A program made the position numbers and the translations under genes. 64,000 nt of DNA from Actinospineispora spinosispora DSM 44797 (lineage in GTDB: Bacteria > Actinomycetota > Actinomycetes > Mycobacteriales > Pseudonocardiaceae). The notes beneath the pieces are model-generated. The model worked only from the letters and a program-made list of their open reading frames with translations. It was not told the origin of the DNA and did not search any database. Positions 7,642 through 15,847 of this stretch are shown here, in pieces. Every line of letters begins with the position of its first letter. The first letter of the stretch is position 1. The DNA is taken from contig NZ_AUBB01000017.1 of NCBI RefSeq assembly GCF_000429025.1, positions 62,001-126,000 on the forward strand. Direction: 5' to 3'.

Positions 7642-8319
7642 GTGACCGCTGACCCCGCCCGCGACGAGAGTGCAACCGACCGCGCGGCCGAAGCGCTGCG
7701 CACGCGCATTCTCGAAGGCGCGCTGCTGCCTGGTACCGCGCTGCGAGAGGTGGCGATGGCCGCCGAGCTCGCGGTATCCCGCAACACCTTGCGTGAGGCA
7801 CTGCGGATGCTGCGCGGAGAAGGCCTGGTGCTTCAGGAGCCGCATTCCGGCGCGGTGGTCCGCACGCTCGACTCGGCGCAGGTACGCGACATCTACCGGG
7901 CCCGACGCGTCCTCGAGATCCAGGCTGCGCAGGACAGCGCACTGATCGAGGAGAGCGCGCTCGGCCCGTTGGAGAACGCCGTCCTCGCCGGTGAGGCGGC
8001 GCACCGGGAGGGGCGCTGGCGTGCCGTCGGCACCGCGAGCGTGCGGTTCCACCAGGCCCTGGTTGCGACGCTGGACAGCCCGAAGCTGGACGAGTTCTTC
8101 CGCGCGCTCCTGACCCAGCTGCGACTGGCCTGGTCCGCCGAGCTCGACGAGGAGTCGTTCCAGAGCCCGTGGGCCGCACGGGACCGTGAGCTCTACGAAC
8201 TACTCGCGAGGGGCTCCCGGACGACCGGGGTCGGTGCCCTGCTGATCTATCTGGACGACTCCGAGCGACAGGTACTGGACGTCGTGCGGCGCACCGGCGC
8301 GACACGACGCACGAGATGA
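7642..8319 (+). CDS. GntR-family (FCD) transcriptional regulator
   Basis: A 225-aa regulator with an N-terminal winged helix (LRTRILEGALLPGTALREV, then AVSRNTLREALRMLRGEGLV) and an FCD-type helical domain with the conserved RRVLEIQAA and RFHQALVATL stretches. The GTG at 7642 is chosen over upstream codons because TAGTCT (7629-7634) ends 7 nt before it, which fits a leaderless actinobacterial transcript; no Shine-Dalgarno is present. It is co-transcribed with the DUF1989 gene and divergent from the MFS symporter. It probably controls all three through the TTGTTGAACA palindromes. Confidence 0.85.
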   Translation: MTADPARDESATDRAAEALRTRILEGALLPGTALREVAMAAELAVSRNTLREALRMLRGEGLVLQEPHSGAVVRTLDSAQVRDIYRARRVLEIQAAQDSALIEESALGPLENAVLAGEAAHREGRWRAVGTASVRFHQALVATLDSPKLDEFFRALLTQLRLAWSAELDEESFQSPWAARDRELYELLARGSRTTGVGALLIYLDDSERQVLDVVRRTGATRRTR

Positions 8320-8342
8320 CGAACGACAGCGAAGGACGGACG

Positions 8343-9188
8343 ATGGTTTCTCCACCGGCGGCGTACCAGCCGCGACCCGGCAGCGTGCTCGACGTCGACG
8401 CGGCCTTCTACGACCGGCTCGCCGAGCACGTCGAACAGCGTGAGCTGGTCGACGAGTTCGTCATCCCGATCAGGTCGGGACGCGCCTGGGAGGTGCCGGA
8501 GGGGTACCTGTGCCGGCTGCGCACCGTCGACGGCCCCCAGGTCGGTGACCTCAACATCTGGAACCGGCACAACCCGCGCGAGCGGCTGTGGGCCTCCCGG
8601 ACGCGCCAGCTCCAGGCCGCGCACGTGACCAGGCACGACCGGCTGTGGTCGACGCTGCCGTACCTGCGACCGATGGTCACGATCACCGCCGACACACTCG
8701 AGTCGTACGGCGTGGACAGCGAAGGGGGGCGCGTCCACGACCTGCTCGGCACCCGCTGCGACCCGTACGTCAACCGCATCCTCAGCGACGAGGACTTCGA
8801 TCTGCACTGCCATTCGAACCTGGTCCGCGCCGTTCTGCCCTGGGGGCTGACCGAGTTCGACGTGCACGACGTGCTCAACGTCTTCCAGTGCACCGGCCTC
8901 AACGACGAGGACAAGTACTTCATGAAGGCCTCACCCGCGCGGCCGGGCGACTTCTTCGAGTTCTTCGCCGAGCAGGACCTGCTGTGTGCGCTGTCCACCT
9001 GTCCCGCCGGTGATCTGTCGATCCCGCTGTGGGGCCCGGACGCGCGCGATCCGCTGGAGGTCTGCCGCCCGATCGGTGTGCAGGTGTTCAGACCGCCGGC
9101 CCGGCTACTGGACGGCTGGACGGCTCCGCAGCCCTCCCGGTACGCGGGGCGCCACGGCCTGCTGGCGCCCGACGGGCCGCGAGGCTGA
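8343..9188 (+). CDS. DUF1989 / urea carboxylase-associated family protein
   Basis: A 281-aa protein with the DUF1989 pattern: GDLNIWNRHNPRERLW, GTRCDPYVN, the CHSNL region and VFQCTGLNDEDKYF. The family was named from genes next to urea carboxylase; its reaction is not established. The ATG at 8343 is preferred because GAAGGA lies 6 nt upstream. An ATG at 8316 overlapping the GntR stop would add nine residues and lacks a ribosome site. There is no urea carboxylase or allophanate hydrolase in the window. The neighbours are a GntR regulator and an MFS symporter. Its 3' end overlaps the convergent efflux gene by 84 bp. Confidence 0.75.
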   Translation: MVSPPAAYQPRPGSVLDVDAAFYDRLAEHVEQRELVDEFVIPIRSGRAWEVPEGYLCRLRTVDGPQVGDLNIWNRHNPRERLWASRTRQLQAAHVTRHDRLWSTLPYLRPMVTITADTLESYGVDSEGGRVHDLLGTRCDPYVNRILSDEDFDLHCHSNLVRAVLPWGLTEFDVHDVLNVFQCTGLNDEDKYFMKASPARPGDFFEFFAEQDLLCALSTCPAGDLSIPLWGPDARDPLEVCRPIGVQVFRPPARLLDGWTAPQPSRYAGRHGLLAPDGPRG

Positions 9189-10712
9189 GCCGGGAGTGCT
9201 CGTGGCCGCCGCCGGTGCGGCGCGCTTGGACGCGCGTCTGAGCATGAGCGCCAGGCCCGCGCACACGGCGGTGGCGGCGGCCGCCGCCATGAACATGTCG
9301 GCGTCGGCCGTGGCCTGGACATGTGCCTGGGTCTGTTGGTAGAGCCCCAACAGGGTCAGCTGGTCGGCGTGCTGGAACTGAGGCAGGGCCGACGTCGTCT
9401 GCAGCGATCCGGCGCTCGCCGACAGCTGGGCTCCCTCCCTGGTGAGCAGGATGCCCATGGCCGCGACCCCGAGTGCCGAGGACATCCGTTGCATGATGTT
9501 GTTCATCGCGCCGCCGTACCCGACGAGATGGGGCGGTAGCCAGTTGAGCCCGTTCGTCATGATCGGCATGAACGCCAGTCCGGTACCCAGTCCCCGGACG
9601 ACCGTCCAGACGATGGTCTCCTCCCGGGTCATGTCCACGTTGATACCGGTCAGCAGGTAGCTCGCCAGAGCGACCAGCACCAGGCCGGAGAAGGCCAGCC
9701 ACCGTGCACCGAACCGGTCGTAGAGCCGGCCGACGACCGGCACGAGCACGACACCGACGAGCGACTGCGGCAACAGCAGCATTCCGGTGTGTCCCGCGGT
9801 GTAGCCCTGGACGTTCTCCAGGAACTCCGGCAGGTAGTAGGACATGGCGAACAGCCCGATCATCAGTGCACCGATCATCAGCAGCGAGTTGACGAACGGC
9901 CATGACCTGAGCACACGCAGGTCGATCAGCGGGTGGTCGATCTCGTTCTCGATGACCGCGAACAGCGCCAGTGACAGCAGCGCGCTGACGATCAGGATCA
10001 TCACCGGGTAGGAGTCCCAGTGCCATTTCTGGCCCTTGGAGGAGACCACGACGAGCGCGGCGAGCCCGTAGCCGATGGTGAGGAACCCCCACCAGTCGAA
10101 CCGGTGGACGGTGGCGCCCCGCGCGAGCTTCGGCAGGACGAACAGGCCCGCGATGACCGCGAGGACACCGAGCGGCACCTTGAAGTAGAACACCCAGCGC
10201 CAGCTGAGGTCCTCGACCAGTAGTCCACCGATCGTCGGACCCAGTCCCGGCGCGACGACGACGCCGAGGCCGTAGATGCCCATGGCGGCGCCGATGCGGT
10301 TCTTGGGCACGATCCGGTAGATCATCGTGATCGTGATGACCGGCAGGATGCTGCCGGGGACCGCTTCGAGCACCCGGAACACGACGAGGCTGTCGAGGTC
10401 CCAGGCCAGGCCGCAGAGCGTCGTGCCGACCAGGAACCCGATCATGCTCATTCGGTGCAGCAGCGTGAGACCGAAGCGGTTGGCGAGCCAGTTGCTGGTG
10501 GGGACGAACACCGCGAGCCCGAGTGAGTACGCGGTGCTCACCCAGGCGACGTCGTCGGCTCCACCGCCGAGGTCCTTCTGGATGTAGGAGATCGCCACGT
10601 TGACGATGCTGCTGTCCATCGGGGGCAGGAAGCTGCCGACCATCAGCACCAGCAGTGGCGTCAGCCAGTTGGTGGTCGTGGCGTCGGCGGTCGTGGCCCC
10701 GGGCGTTGACAT
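9105..10712 (-). CDS. DHA2-family (EmrB/QacA-type) MFS drug efflux transporter
   Basis: A 535-aa transporter of the 14-segment DHA2 group. It starts with WLTPLLVLMVGSFLPPMDSSIVNVAI (the D-S-T/S-I-V-N-V-A signature of segment 1), followed by loop motif A as NWLANRFG and the antiporter motif C region GLGVVVAPGLGPTIGG. It is expected to export hydrophobic or cationic compounds using the proton gradient. The last 84 bp overlap the convergent DUF1989 gene, and this tail codes for a Ser/Arg/Pro-rich cytoplasmic extension. The ATG at 10712 sits directly behind an AT-rich promoter with little or no leader. A palindrome ACATA-N7-TATGT lies in that promoter, suggesting control by an unlinked TetR- or MarR-like repressor. 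Confidence 0.88.
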   Translation of the reverse strand: MSTPGATTADATTTNWLTPLLVLMVGSFLPPMDSSIVNVAISYIQKDLGGGADDVAWVSTAYSLGLAVFVPTSNWLANRFGLTLLHRMSMIGFLVGTTLCGLAWDLDSLVVFRVLEAVPGSILPVITITMIYRIVPKNRIGAAMGIYGLGVVVAPGLGPTIGGLLVEDLSWRWVFYFKVPLGVLAVIAGLFVLPKLARGATVHRFDWWGFLTIGYGLAALVVVSSKGQKWHWDSYPVMILIVSALLSLALFAVIENEIDHPLIDLRVLRSWPFVNSLLMIGALMIGLFAMSYYLPEFLENVQGYTAGHTGMLLLPQSLVGVVLVPVVGRLYDRFGARWLAFSGLVLVALASYLLTGINVDMTREETIVWTVVRGLGTGLAFMPIMTNGLNWLPPHLVGYGGAMNNIMQRMSSALGVAAMGILLTREGAQLSASAGSLQTTSALPQFQHADQLTLLGLYQQTQAHVQATADADMFMAAAAATAVCAGLALMLRRASKRAAPAAATSTPGSASRPVGRQQAVAPRVPGGLRSRPAVQ

Positions 10713-10720
10713 CCATTCAG

Positions 10721-10749
10721 ATCTAACATACGAGCATTATGTATTTCAA
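10721..10749 (-). promoter_or_regulatory. AT-rich promoter with ACATA-N7-TATGT palindrome
   Basis: On the reverse strand TTGAAA (10749-10744) and TTAGAT (10726-10721) lie 17 nt apart, ending 8 nt before the efflux gene start. A palindrome ACATA-N7-TATGT (10726-10742) covers the spacer. The region is strikingly AT-rich for this genome. Both the promoter and the repressor-site reading are inference. Confidence 0.45.
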
Positions 10750-10780
10750 TAGTGTGGCTAACGAAATTCTTTCGCCGAGG

Positions 10781-11509
10781 TCAGCCCTGCCGGTGCAGGG
10801 TCGCGGTGAGGGTGAGGCGGTCCGCTCGGATCCGCAGGGACTCGACGTCGACGGCCCTGCCGTCCTCGAGTCTGGTGAGCCGCTCTATGGCGAACATCGC
10901 GGCACCGGTCGGGATGCGGAGCAACGCGGCACTGCCGGGATCCGCGGTGACGGCGTGGACGGACACCTCGGCGCTGCCCAGCAGTGAGCCGGTCGTCTCC
11001 TCGATCAACGCGAAGATGTCGCGCCCGGTGAGGTCGCACTCGAGCAGCGGGAGTCCGATGTCTGCCACCAGGTAGGTGGTGTCCAGCGACAGCGGAACCC
11101 CGTCCGAGCTGCGCAGCCGCTCGATGTACACGGCGTCCGCCGACGGGGGGAGCTCCAGGCGTTCGGTGACCGCCTCGGGCACCTCGGTCACCAGGTGCGC
11201 GGCACGCACCTCGTTGGTGATGGTCCCGTGGCCGGTGAGCGCCTCGGCGAGACCGGAGAGCCGGTCGAGTTCGTGGTCGTACTTCGCGGTCGCCACCACG
11301 GTCCCGACCCCTTGGCGCCGGACCACGAGCCCTTCCGAGCGAAGGAGCCCGAGCGCCTCGCGGACGGCGTTGCGCGTGGCGCCGAACCGCGCGCCCAGCT
11401 CCCGCTCTCCGGGGAGCAGACCGCTCGGGAACGCGCCGGAGGTGATCTGCTGACGCAGCATGTCGGCCATCCGCCGGGCACGCTGAGCCCTCGGGGTGGA
11501 CGGCTCCAT
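10781..11509 (-). CDS. GntR/HutC-family (UTRA) transcriptional regulator
   Basis: A 242-aa regulator with a GntR winged helix (LRQQITSGAFPSGLLPGERE, FGATRNAVREALGLLRSEGLV). A UTRA effector domain from about residue 85 contains VYIERLRSSDGVPLSLDTTYL and AMFAIERLTRLEDGRAVDVESL. The ATG at 11509 has AGGAGGAGAAG upstream. It starts 20 nt behind an MFS exporter on the same strand, so the two form an operon in which the regulator probably controls the exporter. The second MFS gene at 10712 lies just downstream with its own promoter. The ligand is unknown; UTRA domains bind small sugars, amino acids or drugs. Confidence 0.87.
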   Translation of the reverse strand: MEPSTPRAQRARRMADMLRQQITSGAFPSGLLPGERELGARFGATRNAVREALGLLRSEGLVVRRQGVGTVVATAKYDHELDRLSGLAEALTGHGTITNEVRAAHLVTEVPEAVTERLELPPSADAVYIERLRSSDGVPLSLDTTYLVADIGLPLLECDLTGRDIFALIEETTGSLLGSAEVSVHAVTADPGSAALLRIPTGAAMFAIERLTRLEDGRAVDVESLRIRADRLTLTATLHRQG

Positions 11510-11529
11510 CACTCTTCTCCTCCTGTCGG

Positions 11530-13029
11530 TCACCGGCGGGCGACAACACCCGGGGTCCCGACCGTCACCCGGCGCGGCAGCCAGCAGACCACCATGATCC
11601 CGGCGACGACCACGATCGACGCGGCGACCCGGAGGCCCGCGCCCATGGCGCCGGTGAAGGCGTCGATCACCTCCGACCGCCGCGCCGCGCCGCCGGGGCG
11701 GGCCAGCGCGTCGGCGACGGTCGAGGGAACCTCCGACCCTCGCATCAGGGTCGACGACGCCGCGAATCGCGCATTCAGCACACTGCCCACGACGGCGACC
11801 CCGAGCGCGCTGCCCAGCTCGCGCGCCACGCTCTGCAGGCCTGAACCCGTTCCGGCGCTCGAGCCCGGCAGCGCCGACATGATGCCGTCGGACAACGGCG
11901 GTGTGGCCAGCCCACAGCCGGTGGAGACCCCCACGGCGCACAGCATGTACCAGGCGGTAGGGGTGTGGGCATCGACGAACGACGCCGCCGCCAGACCGCC
12001 GGCGAGCACGGCCAGGCCGAGAGCGACCGCCGACCTGGACCCGAACCGCGTCATGATCGGCACCGCGGCCCGAGGCGCGAGCCACAGACCCGCGGCCATC
12101 GGCAGCAACCGCAGGCCCGCGCCGAGCACCGAACACCCCCTCGCGTACTGCAGATACTGACCGTTGACGTACATCAGACCGAACATCCCGACGAACACGA
12201 CCGTCATGCCGAGGGCGCTCGCCCGCAGTGTCGGAATCAGGAACAGTCGAGGGTCGAGCAGCGGCGCAACCGACCGAAGGTCGTGGACCACCCAGCCGCT
12301 CAGGAGCAGCACCGCGCCGGCCACACCGGTGTACACCTGACCACTGAGCCAGCCGTGCTGTGGCGCGGACACCAGTGCGTAGAGCAACGAGACGGACCCG
12401 CCGGTCAGCAGCACCGCGCCGCCGACCGGGACCGCGCGCTCGTGGCAGGGGACCCGGGGCGCGGCCAGCGCGATCCCGACGAGAGCCACGACGGCCAGGG
12501 GCGCTCCGGCGAGGAACAGCGTCCGCCACGACCCCCACCCGACCGCGGCCCCACCGCCGAGGTTGCCGAGCACCGCCGCAAGTCCCGTCATCGACGCCCA
12601 GACCGCGATGACCCCGGGCCGGCGCGACCCGGGCACCGAATGCAGCATCAGGGCGAGTGTCGTGGGGAGCACAGCGGCGGCGCCCACGCCGGACACGACC
12701 CGGCCCACCACCAACAGCGTGATGCCGGGTGCCAGACCACAGAGCGTGGTGCCGCACGCGAACAACGCCATGCCGGCCAGCAACACACCCTTGCGTCCCA
12801 GCCGGTCGGCCAGCGCCCCGGCCGGGACCAGCAGGCAGGCGAACACCACGACGTAGCCGTCCACCACCCACAGGACCTCGGTCGCGGAGGGGTGCAGGTC
12901 GCCGCCGGCGAGTGAGGGGATGGCCAGGTTGATCGCCGAGACCGTGCCGACGACCAGGGCCACGCACAGCCCCATGGCAGGGACGAGGGCACGCACGGCC
13001 GGCCTCCGGAACGGCTGGGGGAGCGGCAC
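11530..13029 (-). CDS. DHA2-type MFS exporter
   Basis: A 499-aa, multi-span transporter. Segment 1 carries VGTVSAINLAIPSL, followed by WVVDGYVVVFACLLVPAGALADRLGRKG (loop motif A), GRVVSGVGAAAVLPTTLAL, and a C-terminal half with LQSVARELGSALGVAVVGSVL. This is the pattern of antibiotic or multidrug proton antiporters. The start is the GTG at 13029, because it opens directly into the first membrane segment; no strong ribosome site is visible. A TAGGGT -10 candidate lies about 28 bp upstream, with paired GATGTTACG repeats behind it. The UTRA-type GntR gene follows in the same operon. Confidence 0.83.
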   Translation of the reverse strand: MPLPQPFRRPAVRALVPAMGLCVALVVGTVSAINLAIPSLAGGDLHPSATEVLWVVDGYVVVFACLLVPAGALADRLGRKGVLLAGMALFACGTTLCGLAPGITLLVVGRVVSGVGAAAVLPTTLALMLHSVPGSRRPGVIAVWASMTGLAAVLGNLGGGAAVGWGSWRTLFLAGAPLAVVALVGIALAAPRVPCHERAVPVGGAVLLTGGSVSLLYALVSAPQHGWLSGQVYTGVAGAVLLLSGWVVHDLRSVAPLLDPRLFLIPTLRASALGMTVVFVGMFGLMYVNGQYLQYARGCSVLGAGLRLLPMAAGLWLAPRAAVPIMTRFGSRSAVALGLAVLAGGLAAASFVDAHTPTAWYMLCAVGVSTGCGLATPPLSDGIMSALPGSSAGTGSGLQSVARELGSALGVAVVGSVLNARFAASSTLMRGSEVPSTVADALARPGGAARRSEVIDAFTGAMGAGLRVAASIVVVAGIMVVCWLPRRVTVGTPGVVARR

Positions 13030-13056
13030 GTCGAAGCGTGCCGCCGGACGCCGGTC

Positions 13057-13101
13057 ACCCTAGGCTCGCGAGTATCGGCCTGATGTTACGGCGATGTTAC
13101 G
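13057..13101 (-). promoter_or_regulatory. Promoter with 11-bp-spaced direct repeats
   Basis: TAGGGT on the reverse strand (13062-13057) is a -10 candidate for the 13029 exporter. Two direct copies of GATGTTACG at 13082-13090 and 13093-13101, one helical turn apart, cover the -35 area. Such phasing suggests a regulator contacting one face of the DNA. The regulator is not identified. Confidence 0.4.
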
Positions 13102-13212
13102 CCACCGGCACTGACCTGCGAATACGCCGACACCAGGGGCGACGAGGCGTCCCCGGGGAAGATCCGCCACCGCGAAGCGACGGAGCTCACGAATCCGTTC
13201 CGCGCGCCGATT

Positions 13213-13467
13213 GTGGATTGTCGGTGGCCGTCGGTAGGTTGCGCCATTGTGGGCTTTGTTCGTGGGTGGTGCGGACGGTGCGGGACGACCTGGGTGGGGG
13301 ATGATCGATGCCATTGCCCGCGCTGCTGCCACACCTGGGACGACCCGGAACTGTTCGACTCCCATCGGCCATCCGAGATATGCCTCGACGGCCATGCGAT
13401 GGGCTTGGCCCGTACTCGTAACGGGATTTGGGTTCGCCCCGAAGGGGCCTTCGACACCGCGTCGTGA
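13213..13467 (+). CDS. FDxHR-type small putative zinc-binding protein
   Basis: A cysteine-rich protein of up to 84 aa. It reads CGRCGTTW, then CHCPRCCHTW, then ELFDSHRPSEICL and a short tail RNGIWV. This follows the pattern CxxC-x(8-10)-CxCxxC, FDxHR, C known from small proteins of actinobacteriophages and integrated elements. The cysteines and histidine probably bind zinc. The GTG at 13213 gives the full frame. The GTG at 13249 gives a size closer to phage relatives. No phage genes surround it, so it may be a remnant of a past insertion, or a domesticated gene next to the Lsr2/mIHF pair. Confidence 0.6.
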   Translation: MDCRWPSVGCAIVGFVRGWCGRCGTTWVGDDRCHCPRCCHTWDDPELFDSHRPSEICLDGHAMGLARTRNGIWVRPEGAFDTAS

Positions 13468-13702
13468 TCGTGGCGCGGCGGAGCAAGATACCCGCCGGAC
13501 TTCCTAAAGTCGCGGTGTGGTTCAGTCTTATCGTTGCTGAAGGCCAGTTCGACATAGCTCTGGAATGGCGGCTACTCTGCTGCCGGCCCGGCCGTATCGA
13601 GTAGCCTTCGAACGCGCTGGTGTTCGCAAGCGATGTGTTCCACAGGAAGTGTCCGGTACGAGCGTCTCAGCAATACCACCAATCCACCTGGGGGCTGTCT
13701 CA

Positions 13703-14050
13703 GTGGCACAGCAGGTCACGGTTTCGCTCATTGACGACCTGAACGGCAGCACGGCCGACGAGACTGTCGAGTTCGGGGTGGATGGGAAGATCTACGAGAT
13801 CGACCTATCGAACAGTAACGCGGACAAGCTCCGCGAAGTGTTTGCCGCTTATGTCACGGTTGCTCGACGCTCGGATGAACGGCGTCGCTCGACCGGTACC
13901 GGATCGACCGAGCGACGCCCGACCGTGACGGATCGCCAACAGAGCCAGGCGGTGCGCGACTGGGCTCGGCAGCAGGGTATGAAGGTCTCGGACCGGGGCC
14001 GTCTCCCAGCTGACCTGCTGAACGCTTACCACGGAGCGGTTCCGAGCTGA
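13703..14050 (+). CDS. lsr2: Lsr2-family nucleoid-associated protein
   Basis: A 115-aa protein with the Lsr2 layout. An N-terminal dimerisation domain reads [34 protein letters not shown]. An Arg-rich linker follows, and the C-terminal DNA-binding domain ends [30 protein letters not shown]. The RGR loop that enters the minor groove of AT-rich DNA is present. The GTG at 13703 has GGGGG 8 nt upstream and gives the family length; upstream codons add non-conserved residues. The linker is longer and the N-terminus more divergent than the mycobacterial protein, so it may be a paralogue. It probably silences AT-rich and foreign DNA. The mIHF gene follows 74 bp downstream. Confidence 0.93.
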   Translation: MAQQVTVSLIDDLNGSTADETVEFGVDGKIYEIDLSNSNADKLREVFAAYVTVARRSDERRRSTGTGSTERRPTVTDRQQSQAVRDWARQQGMKVSDRGRLPADLLNAYHGAVPS

Positions 14051-14124
14051 GCCGGCGCGAAGCCACCGTTCGGACGAACAAACCCAGTGGGTACGGCCCA
14101 CAAAGTTGAACAGGAGAAGCATTC

Positions 14125-14436
14125 ATGGCATTGCCTACATTGACCCCGGAACAGCGCCAGGAAGCGCTCAAGAAGGCAGCGGCCGCCCGTACGGCGCGTA
14201 AGGAACTCCGGGACAAGATCGCCTCCGGCGAGGAGACCATCCCGTCGGTGCTGGGCCGCGCCAAGACGGACACGATCATCGGTAAGACGAAGGTCGTCGA
14301 CCTGCTCAAGAGCCTGCCCGGCTACGGCCCGGCGAAGGTCACCGCCCTGATGGAGCAGACCGGCATCGACGCCTCCCGCCGCGCCGCCGGTCTCGGCGAG
14401 CGCCAGCGCCAGGCGCTGCTCGACGCCCTGGGCTGA
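14125..14436 (+). CDS. mihF: Actinobacterial integration host factor (mIHF)
   Basis: A 103-aa protein with the mIHF pattern. The basic N-terminal helix contains LTPEQRQEALKKAAAARTARKELRDKIASG. The helix-two-turn-helix core contains VLGRAKTDTIIGKTKVVDLLKSLPGYGPAKVTALMEQTGI. It binds and bends DNA and compacts the nucleoid. AGGAGAAG lies upstream of ATG 14125. In many actinobacteria the gene sits between pyrF and gmk; here it follows an lsr2-like gene and ends in a strong hairpin. A second copy elsewhere in the genome would make this a paralogue. Confidence 0.95.
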   Translation: MALPTLTPEQRQEALKKAAAARTARKELRDKIASGEETIPSVLGRAKTDTIIGKTKVVDLLKSLPGYGPAKVTALMEQTGIDASRRAAGLGERQRQALLDALG

Positions 14437-14451
14437 TCGCGCCCGGACGAC

Positions 14452-14491
14452 ACGAGGCCCCGCCGTCCCGACCGGGACGGCGGGGCCTCGT
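14452..14491 (+). terminator. Strong hairpin terminator after mihF
   Basis: An 18-bp perfect GC-rich stem with a 4-nt loop (GACC) begins 15 bp after the mihF stop. There is no T-run, as is usual for actinobacterial terminators. Confidence 0.8.
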
Positions 14492-14635
14492 CACGTCCGG
14501 ACCTCCCCGCCACCCCGGCCATTAATACCAGTCATGGCCACCCGCACTATCCCGTCGTGAAACCGCCAGACCGTCGGGCTCACAACTGCTCTCATGGTTA
14601 CGTCAGAAACCTGTCGAACCCGCTACGGAGCCCTT

Positions 14636-15847
14636 GTGTCAATTCCGGTCAATTCCCTCGAGCGGTCGCCCCGTTCTCCCCTTGTCAGGTGGTCGGCAGT
14701 ACTCTCGGTAACTGCGGGGATATTTTTGATCGTCACGACCGAGATCTTGCCGATCGGCCTGCTGACCCCTATTGCTGCAGATTTTCGGGTGTCGGAAGGA
14801 ACAGCCGGCCTGATGATGACGATTCCCGGACTGATTGCGGCGGCCGCGGCTCCTCTGGTGACCGTGTCGACGGGGCGGTTCGATCGGCGGACAATGCTGT
14901 ACCTATTGCTGGCGCTGCTCGCGGTCGCCGATTTCCTCGCTGTCGTCGCACCGTCCTACTGGATCATTCTGGCGAGTAGGGCGCTGGTCGGACTGACCAT
15001 TGGCGGATTTTGGTCGATCGGTGCCGGGCTGGCCGCCCGGCTGGTGGCGGCGCGGCACGTGGCGACCGCGACCGCCGTGATCTTCTCCTCGGTTCCGCTG
15101 GGCTCGGTGCTGGGAGTTCCCCTGGGGACATACCTCGGCCAGCTCGCCGGCTGGCGGACGTCGTTCCTGGTCATGGGCCTGCTGACAGCGGTGGTCGCCG
15201 CCGCTCTCGCCGTGCTGCTTCCTGCGCTGCCGGCCCTGCGGGTCACCCGCCCGGCTCTGCTCCTGGGCTTGCTGCGGCACTCGGGAGCCCGGCTCGGACT
15301 CGTGCTGACCTTCCTCGTCGTACTCGCCCACTTCGCCACTTATACCTATGTGACTCCCTTTCTCGAGCAGGTGACGCGACTGAGCCCCGGCACCATCAGC
15401 GCATTTCTGCTGGTATACGGCGCAGCAGGCATGGCGGGAAACTTCCTCGCCGGTTGGGGGATCGCGCGGAGCCTTCCCCGTACATTCCTGACCTGCGGAT
15501 CGTTGCTGGCGCTCGTGCTGGTGCTACTGCCGATCCTGGGCGCCTCGAATGGTCCGGCTCTCGGTTTGCTCGTGGTGTGGGGTCTGGCTTATGGAGCGGT
15601 ACCGGTGTGTTCGCAGAGCTGGTTCGTCGCTTCGGCACCGGACACACCTGAGGCGGCGACCGTGCTGTTCACCTCGTCGTTTCAACTGACCATTTGCGTC
15701 GGCGCGCTGGTGGGCGGTCTGATCGTGGACGCCGCCTCGACATCGGCCGTCATGGGCATCGGCGCGGCACCGGCGATTGTGATGGTCGTGGTGCTCTGGC
15801 TAATGCGGCGCGCGGATCGGATCGGCGAGCCGGTCAGAGCGAGCTGA
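14636..15847 (+). CDS. DHA1-family MFS transporter (NepI/AraJ-like)
   Basis: A 403-aa transporter with about 12 membrane segments. Segment 1 reads FLIVTTEILPIGLLTPIAADF, the E-x-LPIGLLP-like signature of the AraJ/NepI/YdhP exporters. GRFDRRTMLYLLLALLA is loop motif A, and GVPLGTYLGQLAGWRTSF fits motif C of antiporters. The start is the GTG at 14636 because GGAG sits 6 nt upstream; the ATG at 14594 adds 14 residues without a ribosome site. The family exports purine nucleosides, arabinose or drugs, and the substrate here is unknown. Base composition is slightly less GC-rich in the first 300 bp. Its 3' end overlaps the convergent Nudix gene by 14 bp. Confidence 0.85.
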   Translation: MSIPVNSLERSPRSPLVRWSAVLSVTAGIFLIVTTEILPIGLLTPIAADFRVSEGTAGLMMTIPGLIAAAAAPLVTVSTGRFDRRTMLYLLLALLAVADFLAVVAPSYWIILASRALVGLTIGGFWSIGAGLAARLVAARHVATATAVIFSSVPLGSVLGVPLGTYLGQLAGWRTSFLVMGLLTAVVAAALAVLLPALPALRVTRPALLLGLLRHSGARLGLVLTFLVVLAHFATYTYVTPFLEQVTRLSPGTISAFLLVYGAAGMAGNFLAGWGIARSLPRTFLTCGSLLALVLVLLPILGASNGPALGLLVVWGLAYGAVPVCSQSWFVASAPDTPEAATVLFTSSFQLTICVGALVGGLIVDAASTSAVMGIGAAPAIVMVVVLWLMRRADRIGEPVRAS

